In this document: positions 24,800-32,834 of the stretch, piece by piece | Numbering within the stretch: the first letter of the stretch is position 1 | Layout of the letters: each line of letters opens with the position of its first letter | NCBI GenBank assembly: GCA_034679345.1 | Contig: JAXDAY010000024.1 | Span: 1 to 48,299 of the forward strand | Direction of reading: 5' to 3' | Length of the DNA stretch: 48,299 bases | Origin: JAXDAY01 sp034679345 | GTDB taxonomy: Bacteria > Eisenbacteria > RBG-16-71-46 > CAIMUX01 > VGJL01 | Translations under genes and position numbers: made by a program | Notes under the pieces: model-generated | Database searches by the model: none | Told to the model about the DNA's origin: nothing | What the model saw: only the letters and a program-made list of their open reading frames with translations

Positions 24800-27082
24800 C
24801 TACTTCAACAACGTCATCCGTCCTGAGAGGACCTCGCCGTTGGCGTGCAACTTGTAGAGGTACATCCCGGAACCGACGGGGCGGCCCGAGTCGTCCTGCC
24901 CGTCCCAGACCGTCCCTTGGACTCCCGCCTCCACGTGCCCGTCGAGCAGCGTACGCACGACGCGACCCGCCGCGTCGTAGACGCGCAGGCTTGCCACGCC
25001 CGCGCGAGGCATCTGGAAGCGGATCGCCGTCCTCGGATTGAACGGGTTCGGCGTGTTGGCGTACAGGGCAAGCCCGGAAGCCGTCGAAGCGAGCTCAACG
25101 ACGTCCGCCGAGTACTCGATTGCGAAGTTGAAGTTCGAGATGTCGAAGAAGATGTTCCCGACGGCCTCGACTTTGACCCGCGCCTGGGCGACCTCCTGCG
25201 GAGGGAGCGTGATCTGCTGCGATCCGTCGTTCGGCGTGTCGGTCGCGAGATCGACTCCCCAGGTGTTCCCGCCGTCGGTGGAGAGCAGGATGTTCACGCT
25301 GGCGCAGTTGATCGGCGTGCCATCGGTCCCCGCGACATCCCAGGTGACCGTCTGCTGCGATCCGCCCGGAAGCGTGAGCCCTGAGGTGTTCGGGTACGTG
25401 ACGAGGAAGGGGCCAAGCGCTGCGACGCTGAACTGGATCCCGTCGTTCGAGACGCCCACGCCGCCGGCCTGCGTGTCGCGCACGGTGCACTTGAACGACA
25501 GGGTGCGGGCGTAGCTGGGCAGGATCTCGCCAATCGTCTGCGTGTTGTTCAGCAGGTTGCTGAGTTTCGGGAAGAGCCGCGTCGGCGTCTCGACCGGATC
25601 GAATGAACGGAAGATCGGGGCGTTGCCCGAGGGGGTATTCGGATGTCCCGCCGGGCCAAGGTCCGATTCCTCCCAGCAGTAGGTCGGCGTTCCGGTGGTC
25701 GTGGAGGAGGCCGTGAGCGAGAAGGGAGTGTTGATCGGGATGGAGAAGCCGCCGGTCCCGGCCTCGACGATCGGCTCGACGACGCCCGTCGGCGTCGTGA
25801 CGGGGCAGGTGTTCCCCGAGCCGTTGGTCGAGTAGTTGACGATCTCCTGGATGCTCACCCAGTGGAAGTAGTCGTCGCTGTGGGCCTGGAGGTTCTGGCT
25901 GCCGCAGATCCCGGCGTAGGCCATGATCGTCGACCCGCTCCCCGGTTCGTAGGCGGTCGAGGCGTTGCGGTTGCCGCCGCTGCATGCTCCGGCGTTTCCG
26001 TTGAAGGTGTGGTTCGCTCCGTACTGGTGCCCCATCTCGTGCGCGACATAGTCGATGTAGAATCCGTCGCCGATGGGAGCCGGCAGGCCAGTGACTCCGC
26101 GCGCCTTGAAACTCGTGCGGCAGACGACGCCCAGCCCGGCGATCCCGCCTCCGCCAGTCGAGAAGACGTGTCCGATGTCATAGTTGGCATTTCCGATCAC
26201 GGAATCGAGGGTTGACTGGTTCTGGCCGAGCATGGCGACGCCATCGTTGTTCGAATAGGGATCGGAGGCCGGGTTGGTGTAGATGATGTCATCGTTGTTG
26301 GCGACGAGCTGCATCCGGATCGAGACATCGCGCTCGTAGACCCCGGTGACCCGCGTGAGCGCGGTCGTCACTGCCGCGAGCCCGGCCGGGACCGTTCCGC
26401 CGTGGTAGATCGTGTACTCGCCCGTGGTGGCGATGGCGGCGCGGTAGGTCCGCAACTGCGTGCCCGAGCGGGGGAAGCCATGCTCCGCGACGAGGCGGGC
26501 GATCTCGGAGGCCATGCCGTCCTCATCGATCACGGTGCACTTTCCGAGGCTCTCCGTTGGCTGGAGATCCCGCTTGTAGTAGCTCTGGTAGTGCGTGATG
26601 TCGCCACGCTGGAAGGGATCGATGTAGCTCGTCCCCCCGGCGGCGATGATCTGGGCGTGGAACCCGGCGGGTGTGAAATCGAGGGCGATGGTAGCCGTCG
26701 GGTCGTCGATGCCATAGCCGGCATACGTGCGAATCTCTGGGTATCTCGCCCCGAGGTCCGGGTGGAGGATCGCCGTCTCGACGATCGAGAAGCGACCGAA
26801 TCCACCATCCGGAAGCGGCAGATCGATGACGAGCCGGCTTTCGTCGGTCGCCTCTGACTCGAGCGGGGCTTTGGCGAGAAGAGTGGCCAGCTCGCCCACC
26901 TCGGCGGCGAGGACCCGGCACTCGTCGGGAGCGATGACTCGCTCCCCAATCGGGGCGATGGCGGTCGGGGAGATGTCGGTCCATACGGAAGCCGCAGCGG
27001 CTTCCGCATGGACTGCGCCGATCGCGAGTCCCAGGGACAGCACGGCGGCGACAAACAGCATCCTACTGGATCGATTCCGCAT
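24800..27082 (-). CDS. Secreted M12B/reprolysin-like zinc metalloprotease with FlgD-like tail
   Basis: A 760-residue exported protease. Signal peptide LFVAAVLSLGLAIGAVHA, then a propeptide to about residue 200 (FSIVETAILHPDLGARYPEI, YAGYGIDDPTATIALDF). The catalytic domain spans about 210-430: RTYRAAIATTGEYT, MQLVANNDDIIYTN and the zinc motif HEMGHQYGANH (His348, Glu349, His352, His358), then a Met-turn IMAYAGICG. After that come about 200 residues of Ig-like segments (VTWDVAGTDGTPINC, VNILLSTDGGNTW) and a canonical tail (NTPNPFNPRTAIRF, VYDAAGRVVRTLLDG, WDGQDDSGRPVGSGMY). Start ATG 27082 is chosen for the GAGG 9 bases upstream and the clean signal peptide; ATG 27097 and 27091 are alternatives. 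It has its own promoter at 27161-27189. Confidence 0.92.
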   Translation of the reverse strand: MRNRSSRMLFVAAVLSLGLAIGAVHAEAAAASVWTDISPTAIAPIGERVIAPDECRVLAAEVGELATLLAKAPLESEATDESRLVIDLPLPDGGFGRFSIVETAILHPDLGARYPEIRTYAGYGIDDPTATIALDFTPAGFHAQIIAAGGTSYIDPFQRGDITHYQSYYKRDLQPTESLGKCTVIDEDGMASEIARLVAEHGFPRSGTQLRTYRAAIATTGEYTIYHGGTVPAGLAAVTTALTRVTGVYERDVSIRMQLVANNDDIIYTNPASDPYSNNDGVAMLGQNQSTLDSVIGNANYDIGHVFSTGGGGIAGLGVVCRTSFKARGVTGLPAPIGDGFYIDYVAHEMGHQYGANHTFNGNAGACSGGNRNASTAYEPGSGSTIMAYAGICGSQNLQAHSDDYFHWVSIQEIVNYSTNGSGNTCPVTTPTGVVEPIVEAGTGGFSIPINTPFSLTASSTTTGTPTYCWEESDLGPAGHPNTPSGNAPIFRSFDPVETPTRLFPKLSNLLNNTQTIGEILPSYARTLSFKCTVRDTQAGGVGVSNDGIQFSVAALGPFLVTYPNTSGLTLPGGSQQTVTWDVAGTDGTPINCASVNILLSTDGGNTWGVDLATDTPNDGSQQITLPPQEVAQARVKVEAVGNIFFDISNFNFAIEYSADVVELASTASGLALYANTPNPFNPRTAIRFQMPRAGVASLRVYDAAGRVVRTLLDGHVEAGVQGTVWDGQDDSGRPVGSGMYLYKLHANGEVLSGRMTLLK

Positions 27083-27160
27083 TTCGCTCATCCTCATCGG
27101 GTTGTGGCTGGAGACCTGTATGGAAGGACCTGGCAATGAGGTCCTGAAATAGAACGCGTG

Positions 27161-27189
27161 AGTATACCGAATAGCGGAGGACGCGCCAA
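27161..27189 (-). promoter_or_regulatory. Promoter for the M12B protease
   Basis: Minus strand: TTGGCG (27189-27184), a 17-base spacer and TATACT (27166-27161), about 79 bases upstream of ATG 27082. Confidence 0.55.
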
Positions 27190-27250
27190 GCGGTGAAATG
27201 GCAATCGGAACAGGCGCGGATCCGATGGATGACCGAAACCGCAAAAGGCG

Positions 27251-27284
27251 CGCCGGAGTCCGGCGCTTGGCGGGGACTCCGGCG
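27251..27284 (-). terminator. Terminator after the ferritin-like gene
   Basis: An 11-bp perfect inverted repeat (27251-27261 with 27274-27284) has a 12-base loop. Read on the minus strand it is followed by CGCCTTTTGC, a short T-run. It lies 26 bases past the stop of the ferritin-like gene and ahead of the protease promoter. Confidence 0.65.
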
Positions 27285-27309
27285 TTCGCGGTGCGGGAGA
27301 CGATTCTCG

Positions 27310-27831
27310 CTACATCTCGTGGGGCTCGTCCATGTCCTCTTCCGGATCACGCTCCGGGTCCGGGGGCTGCTGGGCGAGCTGCTCGCGCACCATGGCCTGG
27401 TGCTCGACCTCCTCCAGCCTCAGCTCTTCGAACAGCTTCTTGACCTCCGCATCCTTGACGTAGGGAATGGCGCCGGCGAAGTAGTCGTGGGCCTTCGTCT
27501 CCGAGTCCAGCGCGATCTCGAGGACCCTGCGAGGAGTGATGAACGCGCGGGCCTTCTCGTATGCGGGAGCCTCGACTTCCCAGAGCTGGCTGCGGTCGAC
27601 CCTCGCAGGGGCATCTCCGAACCGGGCGCGGCGCCGGCTCGCAAGCTCGCGGCCGTGCTTCTTCTCGTTCTCCGCCATGAGACGGAAGAACTTCGCCGCC
27701 GCCGGGGTGAAGAAGGCTTCCATCTGCTCGGCGAACTCGATGTAGCGCTCCTCGGCCTCCTCCTCGATCAGGATCGCCATGTCCAGAGCATCCTGGAGGT
27801 CCAGATGAGCGAAATCGATCTGCATGTTCAT
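27310..27831 (-). CDS. Ferritin-like di-iron protein (rubrerythrin/bacterioferritin-related)
   Basis: A 173-residue all-helical protein. Two di-iron half-sites are visible: EEEAEERYIEFAEQM in helix 1 paired with ENEKKHGREL in helix 2 (E..H), and ALDSETKAHDYFAGA in helix 3 paired with RLEEVEHQAMV in helix 4 (E..EH). This is the pattern of the rubrerythrin-type ferritin-like superfamily. No rubredoxin CXXC domain is present. It may reduce peroxide or store or oxidise iron in the cytoplasm. The C-terminus is a charged PDPERDPEEDMDEPHE tail. Start ATG 27831 follows a GGAGAGGAGAG run; ATG 27825 is possible. It is divergent from the MsrB-MsrA gene, which suits an oxidative-stress role. Confidence 0.85.
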   Translation of the reverse strand: MNMQIDFAHLDLQDALDMAILIEEEAEERYIEFAEQMEAFFTPAAAKFFRLMAENEKKHGRELASRRRARFGDAPARVDRSQLWEVEAPAYEKARAFITPRRVLEIALDSETKAHDYFAGAIPYVKDAEVKKLFEELRLEEVEHQAMVREQLAQQPPDPERDPEEDMDEPHEM

Positions 27832-27906
27832 GTAGGGTCTCTCCTCTCCGTCACGCGGCCGATCCCGGGCCGACCCTCTAACTGCATCATTGCGAACTCC
27901 ATACGG

Positions 27907-27935
27907 ATGATAGGAGATCGACGGGAGACGGACAA
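27907..27935 (-). promoter_or_regulatory. Promoter for the ferritin-like gene
   Basis: Minus strand: TTGTCC (27935-27930), a 17-base spacer and TATCAT (27912-27907), about 76 bases upstream of ATG 27831. Confidence 0.55.
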
Positions 27936-28058
27936 GCCGTCCCGGCCGTCCCAGGAACCGCCGCAGACGCGGGGTGTTTGCACTCAGTCCATGTCGGATG
28001 TGACAGAATAAAAGGTTGCGACGAGAACGCCGCCCGGAGCCGGCGGGGGGTGCGAGAG

Positions 28059-29123
28059 ATGAAGCCGATGCTGTATTCAATGATGATCTTCCTCGCGGTG
28101 GTCGCCACGGGGTGTCAGTCGCTCGCGGGGCGCGACTCCCGGGCGGAGGAGATGCGCGACCATCGCGATTCGGAGGCGATGATGCGGACCCGATACTCAG
28201 CGACCGGATACGACGTCACTCCACTTGGAGCGGCGGAGGTGGAGAAGCTCGCCTCGACGCTCGACGCCGAGGCATACCGAGTGACCCAGAAGGCGGGCAC
28301 GGAGGCTCCCTTCTGCGGCACCCTGCTCGACAACAAGAAGGACGGGATCTACGCCTGCGTCGTCTGCGGACTCCCGCTCTTCTCGAGCGAGCACAAGTTC
28401 AACTCCGGGACCGGTTGGCCCAGCTTCTGGCGCGAGTTCGACGCGGCCCATGTGAGCCGAAAGATCGACGATGGCCACGGTATGGTCCGCACCGAGATCA
28501 ACTGCGCCCGATGCGGAGCGCATCTCGGGCACGTCTTCGAAGACGGTCCGCGTCCGACAGGCGAGCGCCATTGCCTCAACTCAGCCTCCCTCGTCTTCCA
28601 CGAGAAAGGGGCCGAGCTTCCGCCGGAGAGCCGGCCGATCGAATCGGAGGTCGCGTACTTCGCGGGCGGCTGTTTCTGGGGGATCGAGCACTACTTCCAG
28701 CAGGGGCCCGGCGTCATCGACGCCACGAGCGGGTACATGCAGGGCGCGACCGCGAACCCCTCCTACGAAGAGGTCTGCTCCCACGGCACGGGCCATGCGG
28801 AGACCGTCAGAGTCGTCTTTGATCCGAAGCGGATCACCTATCGCCGGCTGCTGGAGGCATTCTTCAAGATGCACGATCCGACCCAGCTCAACCGGCAGGG
28901 GCCCGACATCGGCGACCAGTACCGTTCGGGCATCTGGTTCGCGAACGACCGACAGCGAGCGGAGGCGGAGGAGTTCGTCCGTGAGCTGTCCCAGGGGGAG
29001 TACAAGGGGCGGAAGATCGTCACGCAGATTGAGCCCGCGGCCACCTTCTACCCGGCGGAGGAGTACCACCAGGACTATATCGTGAGAACGGGTCGCGCAT
29101 GCCACGTCTCCAATCCATGGTGA
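28059..29123 (+). CDS. msrBA: Bifunctional methionine sulfoxide reductase MsrB-MsrA lipoprotein
   Basis: A 354-residue exported repair enzyme that reduces both stereoisomers of methionine sulfoxide. The lipobox VVATGC puts the lipidated Cys at residue 19. MsrB (about 55-185) has zinc cysteines C100/C103 and C149/C152, NSGTGWPSFW and the catalytic Cys172 in RHCLNSASLVF. MsrA (about 197-350) has catalytic Cys205 in YFAGGCFWGIEHYFQ, then SGYMQGATANPSYEEV, GHAETVRVVFDP and EYHQDYI. The order is B then A, the reverse of the Neisseria PilB type. It needs an electron donor at the membrane; none is fused and no CcdA-like protein is adjacent. The start at 28059 follows GCGAGAG. It converges with the cysteine desulfurase gene, 16 bases away. 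Confidence 0.93.
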   Translation: MKPMLYSMMIFLAVVATGCQSLAGRDSRAEEMRDHRDSEAMMRTRYSATGYDVTPLGAAEVEKLASTLDAEAYRVTQKAGTEAPFCGTLLDNKKDGIYACVVCGLPLFSSEHKFNSGTGWPSFWREFDAAHVSRKIDDGHGMVRTEINCARCGAHLGHVFEDGPRPTGERHCLNSASLVFHEKGAELPPESRPIESEVAYFAGGCFWGIEHYFQQGPGVIDATSGYMQGATANPSYEEVCSHGTGHAETVRVVFDPKRITYRRLLEAFFKMHDPTQLNRQGPDIGDQYRSGIWFANDRQRAEAEEFVRELSQGEYKGRKIVTQIEPAATFYPAEEYHQDYIVRTGRACHVSNPW

Positions 29124-29139
29124 CGCGCCCGTCCCGGAC

Positions 29140-30360
29140 TCAGCGCTTGGCGGACCTCGATTCGGCGATTTCGCGAACGGCGCGGACCGCCGTGTCGATC
29201 TGCTCCTCGGTGTTGAACGGCCCGATTCCGAAACGCACCGAGCCGTGGATCCTGTCGGTGCCCAGGTGCTCGTGGACCATCGGCGCGCAGTGCAGGCCGG
29301 TCCGGCACGCGATGTTGTAGTCCACATCGAGCATGGTTCCCGTATCGGCCGCCTCCAGCCCCTGAATGTTGAAGGAGAGCACGCTGATCCGATTCTCCTC
29401 CGAGTCCTGGCAGTAGAGGACCACTCCCTCGATCTCGCGCAACCCGTCCCTCAGTCTGCGCCAGAGCGACAGCTCGTGGCGGCGGATCTCCTCGAGTCCG
29501 CGCTCGAGAACCCACTTCACGCCCGCATTGAGTCCCGCGATCCCGGGGAGATTGGCCGTCCCGTACTCCATCCGGTAGGGGTACTCCTCGAGGTGGTGGC
29601 GCTGCGCGCTGCGGACCCCCGTGCCCCCTGCGCGGGTCTGACGGATCGTGACGTCCTCGCGGACATACATCCCCCCCGTTCCCATCGGACCCATGAGGGA
29701 CTTGTGACCCGTGAAGCAGAGCACGCCGATTCCCAGCTCATCGATGTCCAGAGGGAGCATCCCGGCAGTCTGAGAGACGTCGACCACCATGGGGATGCCA
29801 CGATCCCGGCATGCCTCACCGATCCTTCCGATCGGCTGGACGGTCCCGATGACGTTGGATCCATGGTTGACGACGACGGCGCGCGTCTCTTTCTTCATGC
29901 GCGCGATCACATCGTCGGGGTCGACGTACCCCTGCGCATCGAAATCGACCCAATCGACCTCGACCCCCTGTTCCTGCAGGTGCCAGAGCGGCCGCAACGT
30001 GGAGTTGTGCTCGACATGGGTCGTGATCGCGTGGTCGCCCGGCTCCAGCAGTCCGAAGATCGCCAGGTTCAGGGCGTCGGTGGCGTTCAGGCCGAAGACG
30101 AGCCGGTTCGGGTCCTTGCCGCCGAAGAACTTCGCAAGCAACTTGCGCGTCTCTTCCACCAGATCGCCCGACTCGATGCAGAGATCATAGCCGGAACGGC
30201 CCGGATTCACCCCGTATCTGCGATAGAACTGGTCCATGAACCGATAGACTTCCTCGGGCTTCGGGAACGAGGTCGCGCCGTTGTCCAGGTAAATCAGGCC
30301 GGATGTCTCCTCCGGGATGCCGGTCTGCGGCTTATTGAGCTTGCTGGTCACGAGTGCCAT
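29140..30360 (-). CDS. Class V PLP-dependent cysteine desulfurase-like protein
   Basis: A 406-residue fold-type I enzyme of the NifS/SufS/CsdB group, closest by eye to the TIGR01977 'cysteine desulfurase family'. It shows YLDNGATSFPKP at the N-terminus, THVEHNSTLRP, Asp194 in VVDVSQTAG, PLP Lys220 in FTGHKSLMG, and the active-site loop CRTGLHCAP with Cys358 in the place of the SufS persulfide cysteine. It would release sulfur (or selenium) from cysteine and pass it on as a persulfide. GGAGAGGAG precedes ATG 30360. Its start overlaps the 3' end of the DsrK-like gene by 29 bases, so it is the last gene of the dsrC operon. That order invites the idea that it feeds sulfur to DsrC, by analogy with IscS feeding TusE through TusA/TusBCD. 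This is inference. Confidence 0.9.
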   Translation of the reverse strand: MALVTSKLNKPQTGIPEETSGLIYLDNGATSFPKPEEVYRFMDQFYRRYGVNPGRSGYDLCIESGDLVEETRKLLAKFFGGKDPNRLVFGLNATDALNLAIFGLLEPGDHAITTHVEHNSTLRPLWHLQEQGVEVDWVDFDAQGYVDPDDVIARMKKETRAVVVNHGSNVIGTVQPIGRIGEACRDRGIPMVVDVSQTAGMLPLDIDELGIGVLCFTGHKSLMGPMGTGGMYVREDVTIRQTRAGGTGVRSAQRHHLEEYPYRMEYGTANLPGIAGLNAGVKWVLERGLEEIRRHELSLWRRLRDGLREIEGVVLYCQDSEENRISVLSFNIQGLEAADTGTMLDVDYNIACRTGLHCAPMVHEHLGTDRIHGSVRFGIGPFNTEEQIDTAVRAVREIAESRSAKR

Positions 30361-31711
30361 GGCTCTCCTCTCCGCGCTCTGAATGTGGACCCAGGATCAG
30401 GGCGTCCGCCACGATTTCCGCCACAGTCTTTATGGCGACGCCGAGCTTGTATTCCTTGTTGAGCTCCATGAGCTGGTCGATGCAGTTGTGGCAGGGCGCC
30501 ACGACGATCTTGGCCCCGGTCCGGCGGATCTGCTCCGCCTTGACGCCCCCTGACCTCAGGCGTCTCTGCCGGTAGCGGCTCATGGAGAGCTGCCCGCCGC
30601 CGCCGCCGCAGCAGAAGTTCTCCGCTCGGTTGGGCGTCATCTCGACGAAGTCGCGCGCGCACCTGCGCAGGATCGAGCGCTGGGGCTCCGAGATCCCGCC
30701 GTAACGCACCGTGTTGCACGGATCGTGGAGCGTCACGCGCTCGGGGATCTTGTCCGGATCGACGCGCAGCCGTCCGTCACAGAAGTACTCCTCCATGATC
30801 TCGAGGAAGCTCACGATCCGGAATCCTGGGCGGCGCTCGAGCCATTCGGCGGCCTCCCAGCGCGCCGCGGCGAATCCGTGTCCGCACTCGCCGATCACGA
30901 GCGTCCCGCAACCCAGCCGATCCATCGACGCGAGCAGGTTGGCCGCGATCGCTCCACCGTGCGCCGGACTGGCGCTGAAGAGGCCGTAGTTCGTGAGATC
31001 CCATCCCTCGCTCGCTACCGTCCAGTCCTCCTTCGCCGCATGGAAGACGGTTGCGCTCGCCTGGAGGCATAGGGGAAAGAACTTCGGTTCCCGCGGGTTG
31101 ACCGTGAAGAGGATCTTCGCCCCATGACGATCGATAGGGATCATTGCGCTCGGATCTCGGGTAGCGAGCTGCATCTCCTCTTCGATCCACTGGAGTGTCT
31201 CGACCCAGTCGTCCTTTGAGATCGCCATGTTGTTGCCGGTCTCGATGCTCGTCGTCACCACTTGCAGGAGATCGGGCGGGATCAGTCCCATCTCCGTCAA
31301 TGCGCCGCGGGCCGCCCGGAGGACGGCCGCGATGTGAATGCCGGTGGTGCAATTGAGGCTGCAGCGGCCGCAGAGGGAACATCGGCCGAAGACCGCATCG
31401 ACCCAGGCCCGGGCCGCGGCGCGATCGAAATCGCGCGCTCCGCTGAGGCCGGGGGCGAGGCGTCCAATCGTCGTGAAGCGCTTCCGGAAGACCGAAGCCA
31501 CCTGCTCGAGTTTCGCCGCCGGGATCGACTCCGGCTCGCGGTCGCTGCGATAGTAGTGGCAAGACTCGGCGCAGAGGCCGCAGTGGACGCAGGTCTGGAG
31601 ATACGATGCCTCGGCGGAGCGCAGCTTCGCCCTGAAAAGCGACAGCCCCCGCTCGAGGTCCTCCTCGCTCATCTCATCCAGCCTCGCCTCGAGCGGGTCG
31701 ATCTCAGGCAT
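30332..31711 (-). CDS. dsrK-like: DsrK/HdrD/TmcB-like iron-sulfur heterodisulfide-reductase-type protein
   Basis: A 459-residue cytoplasmic or membrane-bound Fe-S protein. Two 4Fe-4S motifs are complete: C41/C44/C47/C51 (CVHCGLCAESC) and C111/C114/C117/C121 (CSLCGRCSLNC). A degenerate first CCG region has CGHGF near residue 276. The second CCG motif is complete: C332, then CC at 367-368 (FCCGGGGGQ), then C407-x-x-C410 (PCHNC). This is the ligand set of the noncubane cluster that cleaves disulfides in HdrB/HdrD and is proposed to reduce the DsrC trisulfide in DsrK. Start ATG 31711 has GGAGGGG 9 bases upstream; a longer in-frame start would run into the cytochrome b gene. It sits between a cytochrome b and a cysteine desulfurase in the operon. 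TmcB or a general HdrD homolog is an alternative name. Confidence 0.85.
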   Translation of the reverse strand: MPEIDPLEARLDEMSEEDLERGLSLFRAKLRSAEASYLQTCVHCGLCAESCHYYRSDREPESIPAAKLEQVASVFRKRFTTIGRLAPGLSGARDFDRAAARAWVDAVFGRCSLCGRCSLNCTTGIHIAAVLRAARGALTEMGLIPPDLLQVVTTSIETGNNMAISKDDWVETLQWIEEEMQLATRDPSAMIPIDRHGAKILFTVNPREPKFFPLCLQASATVFHAAKEDWTVASEGWDLTNYGLFSASPAHGGAIAANLLASMDRLGCGTLVIGECGHGFAAARWEAAEWLERRPGFRIVSFLEIMEEYFCDGRLRVDPDKIPERVTLHDPCNTVRYGGISEPQRSILRRCARDFVEMTPNRAENFCCGGGGGQLSMSRYRQRRLRSGGVKAEQIRRTGAKIVVAPCHNCIDQLMELNKEYKLGVAIKTVAEIVADALILGPHSERGEESHGTRDQQAQ

Positions 31712-31728
31712 GTTCTGTGCCCCTCCGC

Positions 31729-32349
31729 TCAGTGCCGCGGCGGGAACGTGCCCCGCCGGCCGAAGAATCGCCCCATCTGATACCGCGACGAGAAGAAGAA
31801 GAGGCAATGCCGGATCTTCCCCAGAGGGATGTAGAAGAGAAGGACCATGGCGAGGACCAGGAAGGCGCCGTGCGCCGCAGGTGAGACGCTGTGCGCGAAG
31901 GCGGCCGCCATGAATCCGGTCGTCAACAGAATCGCGACGAGGTCATCGGCACGGCTCAGACTACGCAGCATCGGACTCGAGTAGCGGCGGAGGATCAATC
32001 CTAGACCGCAGGCGGCGCCGATGAGCGCGAGGGCCTGGAGGATCTTGCGTGAAACGAGGCCGAGGTCGGCTCCGGCGATCAGCAAGAGCAGCAACAGGAA
32101 GGAGGCAAAGACCCCGATGTGGTAGCCGACGCCGAGGGCGTAGGCCCCCAGGTGGGTGCGGGTGCTCTCCTTCGCGGTCGGTGACATACCCGGCCCGAAC
32201 GCATAGACAATGCCACGACCACCGCTGGCGGCCGGCGACGCGTGGTAGATCCTCGGCCCATACGCCCGGCTCTGGAGCTGCTGCGCAGCCAGGGATACAG
32301 CGGCCCATGCACCGAAGATCCAGACGCCGCTGGCGAGGGAGAACTCCAT
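31729..32349 (-). CDS. dsrM-like: NarI/DsrM-like membrane cytochrome b subunit
   Basis: A 206-residue integral membrane protein with five predicted helices: about 5-25, 66-93, 103-121, 135-153 and 160-178. Candidate haem ligands are His66 and His77 in helix 2, His153 at the end of helix 4, and His160 and His181 around helix 5. The C-terminal segment GKIRHCLFFFSSRYQMGRFFGRRG closely follows the end of DsrM/TmcC/NarI-type cytochromes. It would exchange electrons between quinone and the DsrK-like protein encoded just downstream (17-base gap). It is shorter than the DsrM proteins I recall (over 300 residues). It starts 5 bases after the dsrC stop, with only a weak AGG as ribosome site, so translation may depend on coupling. 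Confidence 0.83.
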   Translation of the reverse strand: MEFSLASGVWIFGAWAAVSLAAQQLQSRAYGPRIYHASPAASGGRGIVYAFGPGMSPTAKESTRTHLGAYALGVGYHIGVFASFLLLLLLIAGADLGLVSRKILQALALIGAACGLGLILRRYSSPMLRSLSRADDLVAILLTTGFMAAAFAHSVSPAAHGAFLVLAMVLLFYIPLGKIRHCLFFFSSRYQMGRFFGRRGTFPPRH

Positions 32350-32354
32350 CGGGC

Positions 32355-32675
32355 CTAGACGCAGCCATCCGGCTTGGGAAGCCCCGCAAGCTTGCAGGCG
32401 CCCTTCGCGGGGCCCGACGGGAAGAGCTCGTAGACTCTCCGGAGCGGGAGCCCGGTCGTCCTGCAGATCGAGCGGACCATGGGCGCCGACTGCTTCTCCT
32501 CATAGTGGCTTCGAATGAAACGAAGGATGGCCCAATGCTCCTCGGTGAGCTCATCGAGGCCTTCCTCGGTGCGGGCCAGGAAGCGTGCGAGCTCGTCGTT
32601 CCATTCATTGGGGTCCACGAGGAATCCCTCCTCGTTGACTTCAAGCTCTCTTCCATTGAATCGAATCGTCGGCAT
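32355..32675 (-). CDS. dsrC: DsrC-family sulfur carrier with both redox cysteines
   Basis: A 106-residue protein of the DsrC/TusE/RspA family. Family marks are GRELEVNEEGFLVDPNEWND at the N-terminus, LTEEHWAILRFIRSHYEE, YELFPSGPAKGACKLAGLP and the terminal PKPDGCV. Both C-terminal cysteines are present: Cys94 and the penultimate Cys105, spaced C-x10-C as in DsrC that forms an intramolecular disulfide or trisulfide. TusE keeps only the second. The segment before YELF (CRTTGLPLRR) is several residues shorter than in the E. coli and Allochromatium proteins I remember, which is unusual. Start ATG 32675 (not the longer frame to 32726) follows GGAGGAG. It is the first gene of the operon with the cytochrome b, DsrK-like and cysteine desulfurase genes, with a good promoter 50 bases upstream. 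Confidence 0.9.
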   Translation of the reverse strand: MPTIRFNGRELEVNEEGFLVDPNEWNDELARFLARTEEGLDELTEEHWAILRFIRSHYEEKQSAPMVRSICRTTGLPLRRVYELFPSGPAKGACKLAGLPKPDGCV

Positions 32676-32725
32676 CTCCGTGGGCTCCTCCCCTCCCTTG
32701 CGGCCCCAACACGCCACCAATGGCA

Positions 32726-32754
32726 ATGATAAGACAAATGATCGGATGCCCCAA
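32726..32754 (-). promoter_or_regulatory. Promoter for the dsrC operon
   Basis: Minus strand: TTGGGG (32754-32749), a 17-base spacer and TATCAT (32731-32726, 5/6), about 50 bases upstream of ATG 32675. CCCAAG (32750-32755), overlapping the -35, is matched by CTTGGG (32779-32784), an inverted repeat that could be an operator but may be chance. The 159-base gap to the OPT gene therefore probably splits it from this operon. Confidence 0.55.
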
Positions 32755-32834
32755 GAAATAAGAAGGTCAGGTTATGCACTTGGGAATGGGGACCGCCGGG
32801 TCCGAATCTCGGCCGCCGGAGGCCTGCGGGCCCG

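Noticed and set aside
29140..32675. A full dissimilatory sulfite reduction (dsr) locus
   Set aside because: dsrA, dsrB, dsrJ, dsrO and dsrP are not present in the window. Only DsrC and DsrM/DsrK-like parts are seen, so sulfate or sulfite respiration is not claimed.
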